From Dyella_B sp035503745 (GTDB lineage Bacteria > Pseudomonadota > Gammaproteobacteria > Xanthomonadales > Rhodanobacteraceae): a stretch of DNA of 64,000 nt. Below are positions 1 to 7,983 of the stretch, one piece after another. Position 1 is the stretch's first letter, and each line of letters opens with the position of its first letter. Below the pieces are notes generated by a model, which was not told the DNA's origin, did not search any database, and worked only from the letters and a program-made list of their open reading frames with translations. The stretch spans positions 124,001-188,000 of the forward strand of contig NZ_DATJTC010000018.1 of NCBI RefSeq assembly GCF_035503745.1, in the 5' to 3' direction. A program made the position numbers and the translations under genes.

Positions 1-93
1 CACGGTCTTGATACCGAGGCTGTGGCACGCGCGCAGGATGCGCAATGCGATTTCGCCGCGATTGGCGATAACGACCTTTTCGAGCTTCTGCAT
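1..93 (-). CDS. accC: Acetyl-CoA carboxylase, biotin carboxylase subunit (N-terminal 31 residues only)
   Basis: The reverse strand starts with ATG at 93-91 and reads MQKLEKVVIANRGEIALRIL and onward to the window edge. VIANRGEIALRIL is the hallmark N-terminus of the biotin carboxylase ATP-grasp fold. The protein carboxylates the biotin on BCCP in the first step of fatty acid synthesis. It lies 16 bp downstream of accB on the same strand, the usual accB-accC operon order. The rest of the gene is outside the window. Confidence 0.9.
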   Translation of the reverse strand, partial: MQKLEKVVIANRGEIALRILRACHSLGIKTV

Positions 94-109
94 TGTCGTC
101 AGACCAAGG

Positions 110-574
110 TTAGGCGATCACGAACATCGGCTGGTCGAATTCCACCGGCTGGCCGTTGTCGACCAGGATGGCCTGCACGGTGCCGCCGACGTCGGCCTCG
201 ATCTGGTTGAACATCTTCATCGCCTCGATGATGCCCAGCGTCTCGCCGGCCTTCACCTGCTGGCCCACTTTCACGAACGCTGCGGCGCCCGGGGTGGCCG
301 AGGCGTAGAAGGTGCCGACCATCGGCGCCTTCACCACGTGGCCGGCGGGAAGGCCGGGGACGGCCGGCTCCGCCGCGGCCGGGGCCGCAGCGACCGGCGC
401 GGCGGCGACCGCGGCGGGTGCGGGCATCTGCACGGTGGGCGCGCTGGCGACGGTGACCGTTCCCTTGGGCACGCGGGACAGGCGGACGACTTCTTCGCCT
501 TCCTTGATTTCAAGTTCCGCGAGGTTGGACTCCTCGAGCAGGTCGATCAGTTTTTTGATCTTGCGCAGATCCAT
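110..574 (-). CDS. accB: Biotin carboxyl carrier protein of acetyl-CoA carboxylase (BCCP)
   Basis: This 154-residue protein is the normal length for AccB. The N-terminal segment (about 1-35) is the conserved helical part. An Ala/Pro-rich linker (about 40-75) leads into the biotinyl domain. The biotinylation motif EAMKM places the acceptor lysine at residue 120, 34 residues from the C-terminus as expected. The carrier shuttles carboxybiotin between AccC and the AccAD carboxyltransferase in the cytoplasm. The ATG is preceded by GAGAAGG about 8 bases upstream. The gene sits between aroQ (upstream) and accC (downstream) on the same strand, the conserved gammaproteobacterial order, and is probably cotranscribed with both. 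Confidence 0.97.
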   Translation of the reverse strand: MDLRKIKKLIDLLEESNLAELEIKEGEEVVRLSRVPKGTVTVASAPTVQMPAPAAVAAAPVAAAPAAAEPAVPGLPAGHVVKAPMVGTFYASATPGAAAFVKVGQQVKAGETLGIIEAMKMFNQIEADVGGTVQAILVDNGQPVEFDQPMFVIA

Positions 575-646
575 GGGGCTTGCCTTCTCAGGGTCTGGGG
601 GCCACAGCTTGGCGGCCGGAAAGTGAACGAAAGTGGTAAATGCGGA

Positions 647-1099
647 CTAGCCGGCAGGCTTGGGTTCAAGTTTGGCGAGCGCGGCATTCAGCGCCAGGCG
701 GTAGCTGTCGCTGCCGAAGCCGCAAATGACGCCCACCGCCAGATCCGACAGATAAGAGTGGTGCCGGAACGGCTCGCGGGCGTGCACGTTGCTCATGTGC
801 AGCTCGATAAAGGGGATCGCCACCGCCGCCAGCGCGTCGCGCAGGGCGACGCTGGTGTGGGTGAACGCGCCGGGATTGATCAGGATGAAGGCGATCTGCT
901 CATCGCGCGCCTGGTGGATGCGTCCGATCAGCTCGTGCTCGGCGTTGGACTGATACCAGGCAAGCTCATGCCCCGCCGCCTGGGCGCGCTGGGCCAAGGT
1001 GTTGTTGATGTCGGCCAGCGTTTCCCGGCCGTAGATCTCCGGTTCGCGCGCACCGAGCAGGTTGAGGTTGGGTCCGTGCAGGACCAGCAGCTTTGCCAT
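647..1099 (-). CDS. aroQ: 3-dehydroquinate dehydratase, type II
   Basis: The 150-residue protein matches the compact type II dehydroquinase. Visible motifs are HGPNLNLLG with the active-site loop IYGRE near residues 22-26, INPGAFTHTS near 74-83, and ELHMSNVHAREPFRHHS near 99-115, which carries the catalytic histidine. It converts 3-dehydroquinate to 3-dehydroshikimate in the shikimate pathway and normally forms a dodecamer. GGAG sits 6 bases before the ATG, which supports this start. It is the first gene of the aroQ-accB-accC group; the 72-bp gap to accB shows no obvious terminator. Confidence 0.97.
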   Translation of the reverse strand: MAKLLVLHGPNLNLLGAREPEIYGRETLADINNTLAQRAQAAGHELAWYQSNAEHELIGRIHQARDEQIAFILINPGAFTHTSVALRDALAAVAIPFIELHMSNVHAREPFRHHSYLSDLAVGVICGFGSDSYRLALNAALAKLEPKPAG

Positions 1100-1246
1100 G
1101 GATGGCTCCAGGCGCCCCCGGGCGCCTCGGAATGGGCGCAGTGTGATGCCATCCGGTGATGTTGTCCAGTTCGGCGCAGATCGACGATGTTTGACGGAGA
1201 AGTGCGCGTTAAACCGTGCGTGGACGTATGTAGCCTGGAAACCGCA

Positions 1247-1792
1247 TCAGGGCGCGGTTGCCGGCGTCAGCCAGTGGGCCAGCTGCTGGGCGTCCAGTGG
1301 CCCGCGGCGGGTGGCAAGGATGCGTCCGTTCGCGTCCAGCAGCACGCTGAAAGGCAGCACTTCGTCGCCGTCACCCAGGCGCAGCGAGGTGCTGGGCTCG
1401 CCGAGCTGACCGATCAGGACCGGATAATCGACCGGATGAGCGGCGAGAAATGCCCGTACGTTGGCAGGATCATCCATCGCGATACCCAGCACGATCGCTC
1501 CCTGATCGCCGAACTTGCGCTGGGCCGCGTTCAACTGGGGCATCTCTTTGAGGCAGGGCACGCACCAGCTTGCCCAGAAATTGAGCAGCACGCGTTGACC
1601 GCGGTAGTCCGACAGGCGATGTTCCTTGCCGTCCATGCCCACGAGTGCCAGGTCCGGGCGAAGATCGCCGACGTTCGCCACTTGGACGCCCGCTGGCACG
1701 CGGGCCAGACGGCTTTCGTGTTGCAGCCAGCCGCCCGCGATGGCGGCCAGCAGGGCGAAGCCGAGGATCAGCAGATTGCCGCGGCTCAGCAT
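1247..1792 (-). CDS. TlpA/ResA-like membrane-anchored thioredoxin
   Basis: The 181-residue protein has one N-terminal membrane anchor (about residues 6-23) followed by a TlpA/AhpC-TSA thioredoxin fold. The redox motif WCVPC places the active cysteines at residues 77 and 80, inside NFWASWCVPCLKEMPQL, a signature of TlpA/ResA/DsbE proteins. It should face the periplasm and act as a disulfide reductase. The dsbD gene lies just upstream on the same strand, separated only by tandem repeats, and DsbD is the usual electron donor of such proteins, so functional coupling is likely. The client is not evident; no cytochrome c maturation genes are nearby. The first seven codons resemble copies inside the upstream repeat. 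Confidence 0.88.
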   Translation of the reverse strand: MLSRGNLLILGFALLAAIAGGWLQHESRLARVPAGVQVANVGDLRPDLALVGMDGKEHRLSDYRGQRVLLNFWASWCVPCLKEMPQLNAAQRKFGDQGAIVLGIAMDDPANVRAFLAAHPVDYPVLIGQLGEPSTSLRLGDGDEVLPFSVLLDANGRILATRRGPLDAQQLAHWLTPATAP

Positions 1793-2310
1793 GCTTCTGC
1801 CGCCTCCCCTGCGTGCGGCAGGGGAGGGCTGGGGTGGGGTGAAGCCTTCCCATAGGGCAAAAGCGTAACCCCCTCCCAGCCTCCCCCTGCAAGCAGGGGG
1901 AGGGGCGGGTGCGGCGTCATTTGGCCACCTTGGTCAGCGCGTCTTCGGCTGAACAGGTTGCCGCGACTCAGCATGCTTGTGCCCCCTCCCCTGCGTGCAG
2001 CAGGGGAGGGTCGGGGTGGGGTGAAGCCCTTCCCATAGAGCAAGCGCGTAACCCCCTCCCAGCCTCCCCCTGCAAGCAGGGGGAGGGGTGGGCACGGCGT
2101 CACTTGGCCACCTCTGTCAGCGCGTCTTCGGCTGAACAGGTTGCCGCGACTCAGCATGCTGGTGCCCCCTCCCCTGCGTGCAGCAGGGGAGGGTCGGGGT
2201 GGGGTGGAGCCCTCCCTATAGAGCAAGCGCGTAACCCCCTCCCAGCCTTCCCCTGCAAGCAGGGGGAGGGGCGGGCGCGGCGTCATTTGGCCGCCTCGGT
2301 CAGCGCGTCT
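1770..2310. repeat. 183-bp tandem repeat (about 2.7 units) spanning the dsbD/tlpA-like junction
   Basis: Landmarks recur with a period of 182-184 bases. CAGCATGCT occurs near 1788, 1970 and 2154; GGCGTCA(T/C)TTGGCC near 1912, 2096 and 2279. Each unit contains the last codons of dsbD, two GC-rich hairpins of inverted orientation (CTCCCCTGC...GCAGGGGAG and CTCCCCCTGC...GCAGGGGGAG), and the first codons of the TlpA-like gene. The dsbD tail and tlpA head are fused at about 1941 and 2125. This looks like tandem duplication of the original intergenic region with both gene edges. Because the period is a multiple of three, a reading frame stays open across it on the minus strand, but I do not call it a gene. 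Confidence 0.9.
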
Positions 2311-4454
2311 TCAACCAGCGCCGAGGTCAGCACGGTCGGCAACTGCTTGCCCGGGCCGCCATCCTTCGGAAAAACCACATAAAGCGGCACGCCCGGCGAG
2401 TGGTACTGCGCGAGGAAGGCCGAGATGGTGGGGTTCACGTCGGTCCAATCGCCCTTCATATAGACCGTTCCGGTGCGCTTGAGCAGCGCGTGGAAACTGC
2501 CGCCATCGAGTACTGCGTGCTCATTGGCCTTGCAGGTGACGCACCAGTCGGCGGTCATGTCCACGAACACCGGCACGCCCTGGCTGCGCAGTGCGGCGAG
2601 TTTTTCCGGCGAGTAGGCCACCGCGCCGCCGGAGAGGGCGGCGGTAGCCTGCGTACTCGCGGGCAGGGTGGCGAGGTCATACATCGGCACCAGCGTGATC
2701 AGCGCCAACAGCGCGACGCCGGCACGACTGGGCAGACCTTGTCCGCGGCTGCGCTCGAACCACCACAGCGTCATCGCCAGCAACACCGCCGCCACCATCA
2801 GCAGGCCCACCGCATCGGCGCCGCGCTGGTTTGCCAGCACCCACGCCAGCCACGCCGCCGTCAGGTACATCGGAAACGCCAGCACCTGCTTGAGCGTTTC
2901 CATCCAGCTTCCCGGGCGTGGTAGCAAGCGCGACAACGCCGGTACGAGACCTATCGCAAGAAACGGCAGAGCAAGCCCAAATCCCAGCACGATGAACACG
3001 CACAATGCATCCAGGGCGGGCGCGGCGAACGCATACGTCAGCGCCGGGCCCATGAGTGGCGTCGTGCAGGGACTTGCGACCACTACCGCCAACACCCCGG
3101 TAAAGAAATCGCCAGCGGCGCCGGAGCGATTGGCCAGCGAACTGCCAGTGTTGCCTAGCGACGCGCCGAACTGCACGACCCCCGACATCGACAACGCCAC
3201 CGCGAACATCACCAGCGACAGCGCTGCGACCAACAGCGGGTTTTGCAACTGAGTGCCCCACGCCGCTCTCAAAGCGATGATCACCAGCCCAAGGGTGATG
3301 AAGCTGGCTAGCACGCCCGCCGAATACATGAATGCGTGCGAACGGCGCCGCGCGGGACTCTCGCCGCTCTCGACCAGTCCAACAACCTTGATTGACAACA
3401 CGGGCAACACGCACGGCATGAAGTTCAGCAGCAATCCGCCGCCGAGCGCGAGCAGCAACGCATACAGCAGGCCGATATCGGATGAACCGCCCTTGAGGTT
3501 GGCCGGCGGCATTTCCGGTGCCGGTCCTGCCACGGTTTGGCCCGTAGCGGTACCGCCCACGAGATCGATGTTCGCCTGGCGCGTCATCAGCGGATAGCAC
3601 AAGCCGCCATCCTGGCAGCCTTGGAAACTGGCGTTGAGCGCGAGCGACTTCAATGCCGACACATCGCCGTTCACCGTCACCGGCAGGTCCACTTCATCGA
3701 AATACACGGTGGTGTTGCCCAAGTGCGCGTCCTGGTGCAGCGTGCCGGCCGGCCACGCCGGTGTCAGCGACAACTGCGGCGCGTCCTGCAACGACAGCGT
3801 GGTCTGGTCGCGATACAGGTAATAGCCCTTGGGCATGGTCCAGCGCAGCAGCAGGTGATGCGCATCCTGTGCGATGGCCTCGAAGTGAAACGCCTGCTCG
3901 GCCGGCAACGGCGCACCGTGGTTTGCATCCAGCGACGTGGGCAGCGATGTAGGCGGCGCACCGAGCGCCGCGCTCAGCTTGTTTGCGCCGCCAGGCGCGG
4001 CGGGAACGGCAAGATCCAGCTGCTCGGTATGGGGCGGGTAGCAGACCTTCGGATCGGTTTCGTGACAGCCCTGGTAGCGCACGCTCAGCGTCAGCCGGGT
4101 GGTGCCGGGAGCGAGCGTGTAGGGAATGGTGGCGTCGATGCTGTGGTGATAGGTCTCGACCGGGCCCAGGTACTGATCGTCGTGCTTCTCCCCATCGGGC
4201 AACTGCGGCGTGCCCAGGGTGACGCCGTCGCCGCCTTTGAAATTCATGCGGCCGCGATAAAGGTAGTAGTCCTGCGCGATGGTCCAGTGCAGTTTCAGTA
4301 CGCCGGGCGTGCCGGCGTCGGCGCTCAGCTTGTACGCCTCGGTAACCGGCAGCAGGTTGGCGGTGTCCTGGGCCAGGCCTGCCGTGGCACCGCACAGCAA
4401 GGCCAGCAGGACCAGCAGATGGACCGCGGCGCGGCCTTGGAAAAACGAACGCAT
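2283..4454 (-). CDS. dsbD: Thiol:disulfide interchange protein DsbD with two N-terminal domains
   Basis: DsbD carries electrons from cytoplasmic thioredoxin across the inner membrane to periplasmic proteins. The protein has 723 residues from the ATG at 4454, which has GGAG upstream, compared with roughly 565 in E. coli. The extra length is a second N-terminal periplasmic domain. HWTIAQDYYLYR and RWTMPKGYYLYR are equivalent segments, and each module ends in a cysteine pair (YQGC...CYPP and FQGC...CYPL). The membrane core holds the paired cysteines in NFMPCVLP and ASPCTTP. The C-terminal thioredoxin domain has DWCVTCK. A signal peptide precedes the first module. The last codons are duplicated in the downstream repeat. 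The TlpA-like gene downstream is a likely partner. Confidence 0.95.
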   Translation of the reverse strand: MRSFFQGRAAVHLLVLLALLCGATAGLAQDTANLLPVTEAYKLSADAGTPGVLKLHWTIAQDYYLYRGRMNFKGGDGVTLGTPQLPDGEKHDDQYLGPVETYHHSIDATIPYTLAPGTTRLTLSVRYQGCHETDPKVCYPPHTEQLDLAVPAAPGGANKLSAALGAPPTSLPTSLDANHGAPLPAEQAFHFEAIAQDAHHLLLRWTMPKGYYLYRDQTTLSLQDAPQLSLTPAWPAGTLHQDAHLGNTTVYFDEVDLPVTVNGDVSALKSLALNASFQGCQDGGLCYPLMTRQANIDLVGGTATGQTVAGPAPEMPPANLKGGSSDIGLLYALLLALGGGLLLNFMPCVLPVLSIKVVGLVESGESPARRRSHAFMYSAGVLASFITLGLVIIALRAAWGTQLQNPLLVAALSLVMFAVALSMSGVVQFGASLGNTGSSLANRSGAAGDFFTGVLAVVVASPCTTPLMGPALTYAFAAPALDALCVFIVLGFGLALPFLAIGLVPALSRLLPRPGSWMETLKQVLAFPMYLTAAWLAWVLANQRGADAVGLLMVAAVLLAMTLWWFERSRGQGLPSRAGVALLALITLVPMYDLATLPASTQATAALSGGAVAYSPEKLAALRSQGVPVFVDMTADWCVTCKANEHAVLDGGSFHALLKRTGTVYMKGDWTDVNPTISAFLAQYHSPGVPLYVVFPKDGGPGKQLPTVLTSALVEDALTEAAK

Positions 4455-4504
4455 GGGGACTCCAGCAGGCTCGATGGCGCTCAAGTGCGAGGGGATATGA
4501 GGGA

Positions 4505-5428
4505 TTATGGCTCAGCTTCGGTCGCTTCCAACGCAGCCGTGGGAGTGGCGCGTGGACGCAGCACGCCGGTGGTCAGCGCAACGCCGAGCAGGATGACCGC
4601 GCAACCGCCCGCCATCGCGATCGTTACGGTTTCGCCCAGGAACACCGCGCCCCACAGCACACCGAACACCGGGATCAGGTACAGCACCGCCATCGACCGT
4701 GTCGAACCGACGCGTGCCAGCAGCCGGTAGAACAGCACCAGCGCGAGCGAGGTACAGCAGCTGGCCAGGCCAATCATCGCCGCCCAGGCCGGCAGCGTGG
4801 GTGTCTTGGCCGGCCATAGCCACACGGTGAACGGCAGCAGTATCACCGCCGCCGCCAACTGGCTGCCGGCGGCGATGCCCAGCGGCGACACCTCGCGCAA
4901 ACGCCGGTGGCTGTAATGGACGCCGAAGGTATAGCAGACATTGGCGCCCAAACACGCCGCCATTGCCCAGCCTGCGGTGGCGCCGCCATGCCCGAAGCCG
5001 ATGGTGCCGCCGATCAGCCACACCACGCCGGTCAGGCCGATCAACAGCCCGGCGCCACGGGAAGCATCGAGTTTTTCGTTGAGCCACAGCCAGCCCGACG
5101 CCGCCACCAGCAGCGGTGCGATGGCATCGAAGATCGCCGAGAGCCCCGCTGGCAGGCTTTGGGCCGCGTAAGCGAACAACACGAACGGCAACGCCGAATT
5201 GACCAGGCCGATCAAGCTAATTGCACGCCAATGCGCACGCATTTCCGCCAGCCGCTGGCGCGAAAGCAACAGCGGCAGCGAGCAGATCGCCGCGCCGATC
5301 GCGCGCGCGCCGGCCATCGCCATGCCGCCGAACTGGTTGGCGCCCATGCGCATGAACAGGAACGACGCCCCCCACAGGGCGCCCAGCAGCAACAGCACGG
5401 CGACGTCGGACTTTTTCATGGGCGGCAT
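4505..5428 (-). CDS. EamA/DMT-family transporter
   Basis: The 307-residue, strongly hydrophobic protein has about ten predicted membrane segments in two EamA halves. The first begins VLLLLGALWGASFLFMR and the second about residue 155. The glycine-rich helices and LGA(L/V)WG-type opening are typical of drug/metabolite transporters of the RhaT/YdcZ kind. The substrate cannot be read from sequence; amino acid or metabolite export is common in the family. Start codons at 5428 or 5419 are both possible and neither has a convincing ribosome binding site. It lies 50 bp downstream of dsbD's neighbouring start region on the same strand but has no functional link to it that I can see. Confidence 0.85.
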   Translation of the reverse strand: MPPMKKSDVAVLLLLGALWGASFLFMRMGANQFGGMAMAGARAIGAAICSLPLLLSRQRLAEMRAHWRAISLIGLVNSALPFVLFAYAAQSLPAGLSAIFDAIAPLLVAASGWLWLNEKLDASRGAGLLIGLTGVVWLIGGTIGFGHGGATAGWAMAACLGANVCYTFGVHYSHRRLREVSPLGIAAGSQLAAAVILLPFTVWLWPAKTPTLPAWAAMIGLASCCTSLALVLFYRLLARVGSTRSMAVLYLIPVFGVLWGAVFLGETVTIAMAGGCAVILLGVALTTGVLRPRATPTAALEATEAEP

Positions 5429-5514
5429 TCAGGAGGGTTCGCAGGCACCTAATTTAGGCGCGCGCACTGACAGAGCCTGTCAGTAGACGTTTCGTTTGTT
5501 GGCGGCCAAAGGTT

Positions 5515-6210
5515 TCACGGCCTGGCGCCCTGGCCGAACAGCACGCGGCGTTCCTCTTGGGAGACGGCTTGCTGCCGGGGCGCGTAGACGTTTTCCACGC
5601 CCTCATAAGTGCGCAAGGTGGCCGGACGGGTTGCGATGGCGTCGAACCAGCGCTTGAGATGCGGAAAATCGCTCAGCTTCTGCCCGTGCGCCTCGTGCGG
5701 CACGATCCACGGATAGCAGGCGATATCGGCGATCGAAAAATCGCCTGCTACGAACGCATGATCGGCCAGCTGCCGGTCGAGCACGCCGTACAGGCGATGC
5801 GTTTCGCGCGTATAGCGGTCGATCGCGTAAGGCACCTTTTCCGGTGCATAGACATTGAAATGGCCGATCTGTCCGGCCATCGGCCCGAGCCCGGCCATCT
5901 GCCAGAACAGCCATTGCAGCACGCGGGCGCGGCCGTGGATGTCGGAGGGGATCAGGCGGCCGCACTTTTCCGCCAGATACAGCATGATCGCGCCCGATTC
6001 GAACAACGTGATCGGTGCGCCGCCGCCGGCCGGTTCGTGATCGACGATCGCCGGGATCTTGCCATTGGGCGAGATGGCCAGAAAGTCCGGCCGGAACTGC
6101 TCGCCCTTGCCCAGCGCCACCGGCATCAGGCGGTAGGCGAGGGCCGCCTCTTCCAGAAACAGCCGGGCCTTGAGGCCATTCGGGGTGGGGGAAAAGTACA
6201 GATCGATCAT
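5515..6210 (-). CDS. Glutathione S-transferase family protein
   Basis: The 231-residue protein has a thioredoxin-like N-terminal domain (about 1-85), starting MIDLYFSPTPNGLKARLFLE, and an all-alpha C-terminal domain. NGKIPAIVD around residues 49-57 carries the cis-proline that binds glutathione, and FESGAIMLYLAEK at about 70-82 is the conserved ESxAI(L/M)xYL motif. The SPTPNG start resembles the YfcG/Ure2p-like subgroup, which often acts as a disulfide-bond oxidoreductase rather than a classical conjugating enzyme. It should be cytoplasmic. It stands alone, with 86-bp and 122-bp gaps on either side. Confidence 0.9.
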   Translation of the reverse strand: MIDLYFSPTPNGLKARLFLEEAALAYRLMPVALGKGEQFRPDFLAISPNGKIPAIVDHEPAGGGAPITLFESGAIMLYLAEKCGRLIPSDIHGRARVLQWLFWQMAGLGPMAGQIGHFNVYAPEKVPYAIDRYTRETHRLYGVLDRQLADHAFVAGDFSIADIACYPWIVPHEAHGQKLSDFPHLKRWFDAIATRPATLRTYEGVENVYAPRQQAVSQEERRVLFGQGARP

Positions 6211-6332
6211 GGTGCAGGTTCCATGGCGGCGTAGCGGTGGCTGGAGCCAAGACTAGGCTTGGCAGTGGCTGGGCAAAATAGCCACCTTATGGCATGTGCA
6301 CATAACCACTTGCCGCCCGGTCGCGCCGATGC

Positions 6333-6662
6333 TCAGTCCGCTCCGGCGCGGCGCACCCAGTCCAGATAGGCGCCGTGGCCCAGTTCCACCGGCACCGCGA
6401 TCAGCTCCGGCAGCTCGTACGGGTGCAGGGCGAGCACGCGCTCCTTGAGCGCCTCCAGGCGCGCTGCGGTGGTCTTGATCAGCAGCAACTCCTCGCTGTC
6501 GGTGGTCACTTCGCCTTTCCAGCGGTAGGTGGAATGCACCGCCGGGATGCGGTTGACGCACGCGGCCAGCCCTTCGCTGACCAGAGCGTGCGCCAGGTGC
6601 TGCGCGCTGTCGGCGTTGGGGCAGGTGCAGTAGCAAAGCAAAACGGTATCGGGATCGGCCAT
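6333..6662 (-). CDS. cutA: Divalent cation tolerance protein CutA
   Basis: The 109-residue protein matches the small trimeric CutA1 family, with LLCYCTCPNADSAQHLAHAL near the start and the family core NRIPAVHSTYRWKGEV around residues 37-52. CutA was first linked to copper tolerance in E. coli; its molecular role is unresolved. The ATG has AGGAAA about 7 bases upstream. In many proteobacteria cutA lies near dsbD and groESL, and here it is within a few kilobases of both. It is 19 bp downstream of the aldolase gene on the same strand and may be cotranscribed with it. Confidence 0.95.
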   Translation of the reverse strand: MADPDTVLLCYCTCPNADSAQHLAHALVSEGLAACVNRIPAVHSTYRWKGEVTTDSEELLLIKTTAARLEALKERVLALHPYELPELIAVPVELGHGAYLDWVRRAGAD

Positions 6663-6681
6663 GGCGGTGTTTCCTGGGCAA

Positions 6682-7329
6682 TCATTTCCTGGACATCAGG
6701 CCGTAGTTGCCAAATTTCTCGATCACTTGCGTCACTTCCTCATCGTTCAGCAGCACCGGCTTGCCCACCTGCAATGCGATGGCGTACTGCCTGGCCAGGG
6801 TTTCCACTTCGATCGCGCGCCACATCGCCTGTTCCATGGTCGCGCCGGCGGCGATCATGCCGTGGTTGGCCATCAGGCAGGCCAGGCGTCCGTCCAAGGC
6901 ACGCACGACCGCGTCGGACAGCTCCTGGGTGCCGTAGGTGTAGTAGTCCGAGCAGCGGATCGAATCGCCGCCGCCCACCGCGATCATGTAATGCGCGGCG
7001 GGAATGTCCATCCGGCACATCGCAAGCCCGGTGCTGTAGGGCGGATGCGCGTGGACGATGGCGTGCACATCAGGGCGCGCGGCGTAGATGTCGCGGTGAA
7101 AGCGCCATTCGCTGGACGGAGCGCGGGTGTGCTCGTAACGTCCGTCCATCGCCACCGGCACGATGTCCTGGGCGGCGATCTCGCCGTAGGGCATGCCGCT
7201 GGGGGTGATCAAAAAGCCCTGCCCATGGCGGATGCTCAAGTTGCCCGAGGTGCCCTGGCTCAGGCCCGAGGGCGTCAGCTTCAACCCGTGGGCGACGATC
7301 TGGTCGCGTAATGTCCGTTCCGTGCTCAC
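6682..7329 (-). CDS. Class II aldolase/adducin family protein (fuculose-phosphate aldolase-like)
   Basis: The 215-residue protein has the class II aldolase fold. GTSGNLSIR near residues 26-34 forms the phosphate-binding loop and ITPSGMPYGEI near 41-51 the next conserved loop. The metal-binding histidines are visible in VHAHPPYST and in MANHGMIAAG. Such enzymes are zinc-dependent and cleave or epimerise phosphorylated sugars such as L-fuculose-1-phosphate or methylthioribulose-1-phosphate. No fucose or methionine-salvage genes are nearby, so the substrate is unknown. The start is GTG at 7329. The gene diverges from groES across a 304-bp region and lies just upstream of cutA. Confidence 0.88.
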   Translation of the reverse strand: MSTERTLRDQIVAHGLKLTPSGLSQGTSGNLSIRHGQGFLITPSGMPYGEIAAQDIVPVAMDGRYEHTRAPSSEWRFHRDIYAARPDVHAIVHAHPPYSTGLAMCRMDIPAAHYMIAVGGGDSIRCSDYYTYGTQELSDAVVRALDGRLACLMANHGMIAAGATMEQAMWRAIEVETLARQYAIALQVGKPVLLNDEEVTQVIEKFGNYGLMSRK

Positions 7330-7456
7330 TGCCTGGCTGCCCGATCGTTCTGTGGAGACCCGGCATCGTCGGCATTTTTGCCCGCCGTGTCATCTGCGCG
7401 CGTGGCGAGGGGGCATTCGGGGCCTCATTTCAGAACCACGTCGTTTCGGCCGGCCC

Positions 7457-7483
7457 CTTGAAAGCCGACCGCCAACCCTTATT
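7457..7483 (+). promoter_or_regulatory. Candidate sigma-32 (heat-shock) promoter of groESL
   Basis: CCTTGAA at 7456-7462 is followed, 13 bases later, by CCCTTATT at 7476-7483, close to the sigma-32 consensus CTTGAA-N13/17-CCCCAT. It lies upstream of the CIRCE element and about 150 bases before groES. A possible vegetative -10 (TATACC at 7510-7515) lies between them but lacks a good -35. Apart from these sites the 7330-7633 interval between the divergent aldolase gene and groES shows nothing else I can name. Confidence 0.6.
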
Positions 7484-7538
7484 GAGCCTTGCAGAGCTCG
7501 ACCGGCCCCTATACCAGGGGTTTTTTTGGAGGCTAAAA

Positions 7539-7565
7539 TTGGCACTCGTGCTTCCTGAGTGCTAA
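7539..7565 (+). promoter_or_regulatory. CIRCE operator (HrcA binding site)
   Basis: TTGGCACTC, a 9-base spacer, then GAGTGCTAA. This matches the CIRCE consensus TTAGCACTC-N9-GAGTGCTAA with a single change in the left arm and exactly the canonical spacing. CIRCE is bound by the HrcA repressor, which loses activity on heat shock. The element is 69 bases before the groES start, the standard place. hrcA itself is not in this window. Confidence 0.96.
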
Positions 7566-7633
7566 CAGCCTGCAAGGGCCGGCACCGGGGTCGCCCACAT
7601 TTTCTTACCTCAAGCCATAGCTGGAGTTTTCCC

Positions 7634-7927
7634 ATGAGCAAACTGCGTCCGCTGCACGATCGCGTCATCGTCAAGCGCCTGGAAGAGGAGCGTGTCTCCG
7701 CCGGCGGCATCGTCATCCCCGACAGCGCCACCGAGAAGCCGACCCGCGGCAAGGTCATCGCTGCCGGCGAAGGCCGCATCCTGGAAGACGGCAAGGTCCG
7801 TCCGATGTCGGTCAAGGCGGGCGAAGTGGTGCTGTTCGGCAAGTACGCCGGCCAGGAAATCAAGATCGACGGCGAAGAGCTGGTCTTCCTGAAGGAAGAC
7901 GACATCGTTGCGGTGATCGAAGGCTGA
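7634..7927 (+). CDS. groES: Co-chaperonin GroES
   Basis: The 97-residue protein is the usual GroES length. It begins MSKLRPLHDRVIVKR, and SAGGIVIPDSATEKP near residues 23-37 covers the mobile loop that docks onto GroEL. The heptameric lid closes the GroEL cavity and sets the folding cycle. The ATG at 7634 is chosen over the upstream in-frame start at 7559 because it matches family N-termini; the upstream stretch overlaps the CIRCE element. It is followed by groEL after 56 bp with no terminator, so the two form one operon controlled by CIRCE and probably sigma-32. Confidence 0.98.
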   Translation: MSKLRPLHDRVIVKRLEEERVSAGGIVIPDSATEKPTRGKVIAAGEGRILEDGKVRPMSVKAGEVVLFGKYAGQEIKIDGEELVFLKEDDIVAVIEG

Positions 7928-7983
7928 TCGGCCTCTCCCGCCCCTCTCTTCCACCCACTTATTGAATTCGAAGGAATACATAC

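Noticed and set aside
1786..2286. 166-codon open frame across the tandem repeat on the minus strand
   Set aside because: The frame is open only because the 183-bp period is a multiple of three and the region is GC-rich. Its translation consists of hairpin sequence and copies of the dsbD and tlpA edges, with no independent coding evidence.
1770..2310. CRISPR array
   Set aside because: The repeats are about 183 bp with no unique spacers, and the repeat content derives from neighbouring genes.
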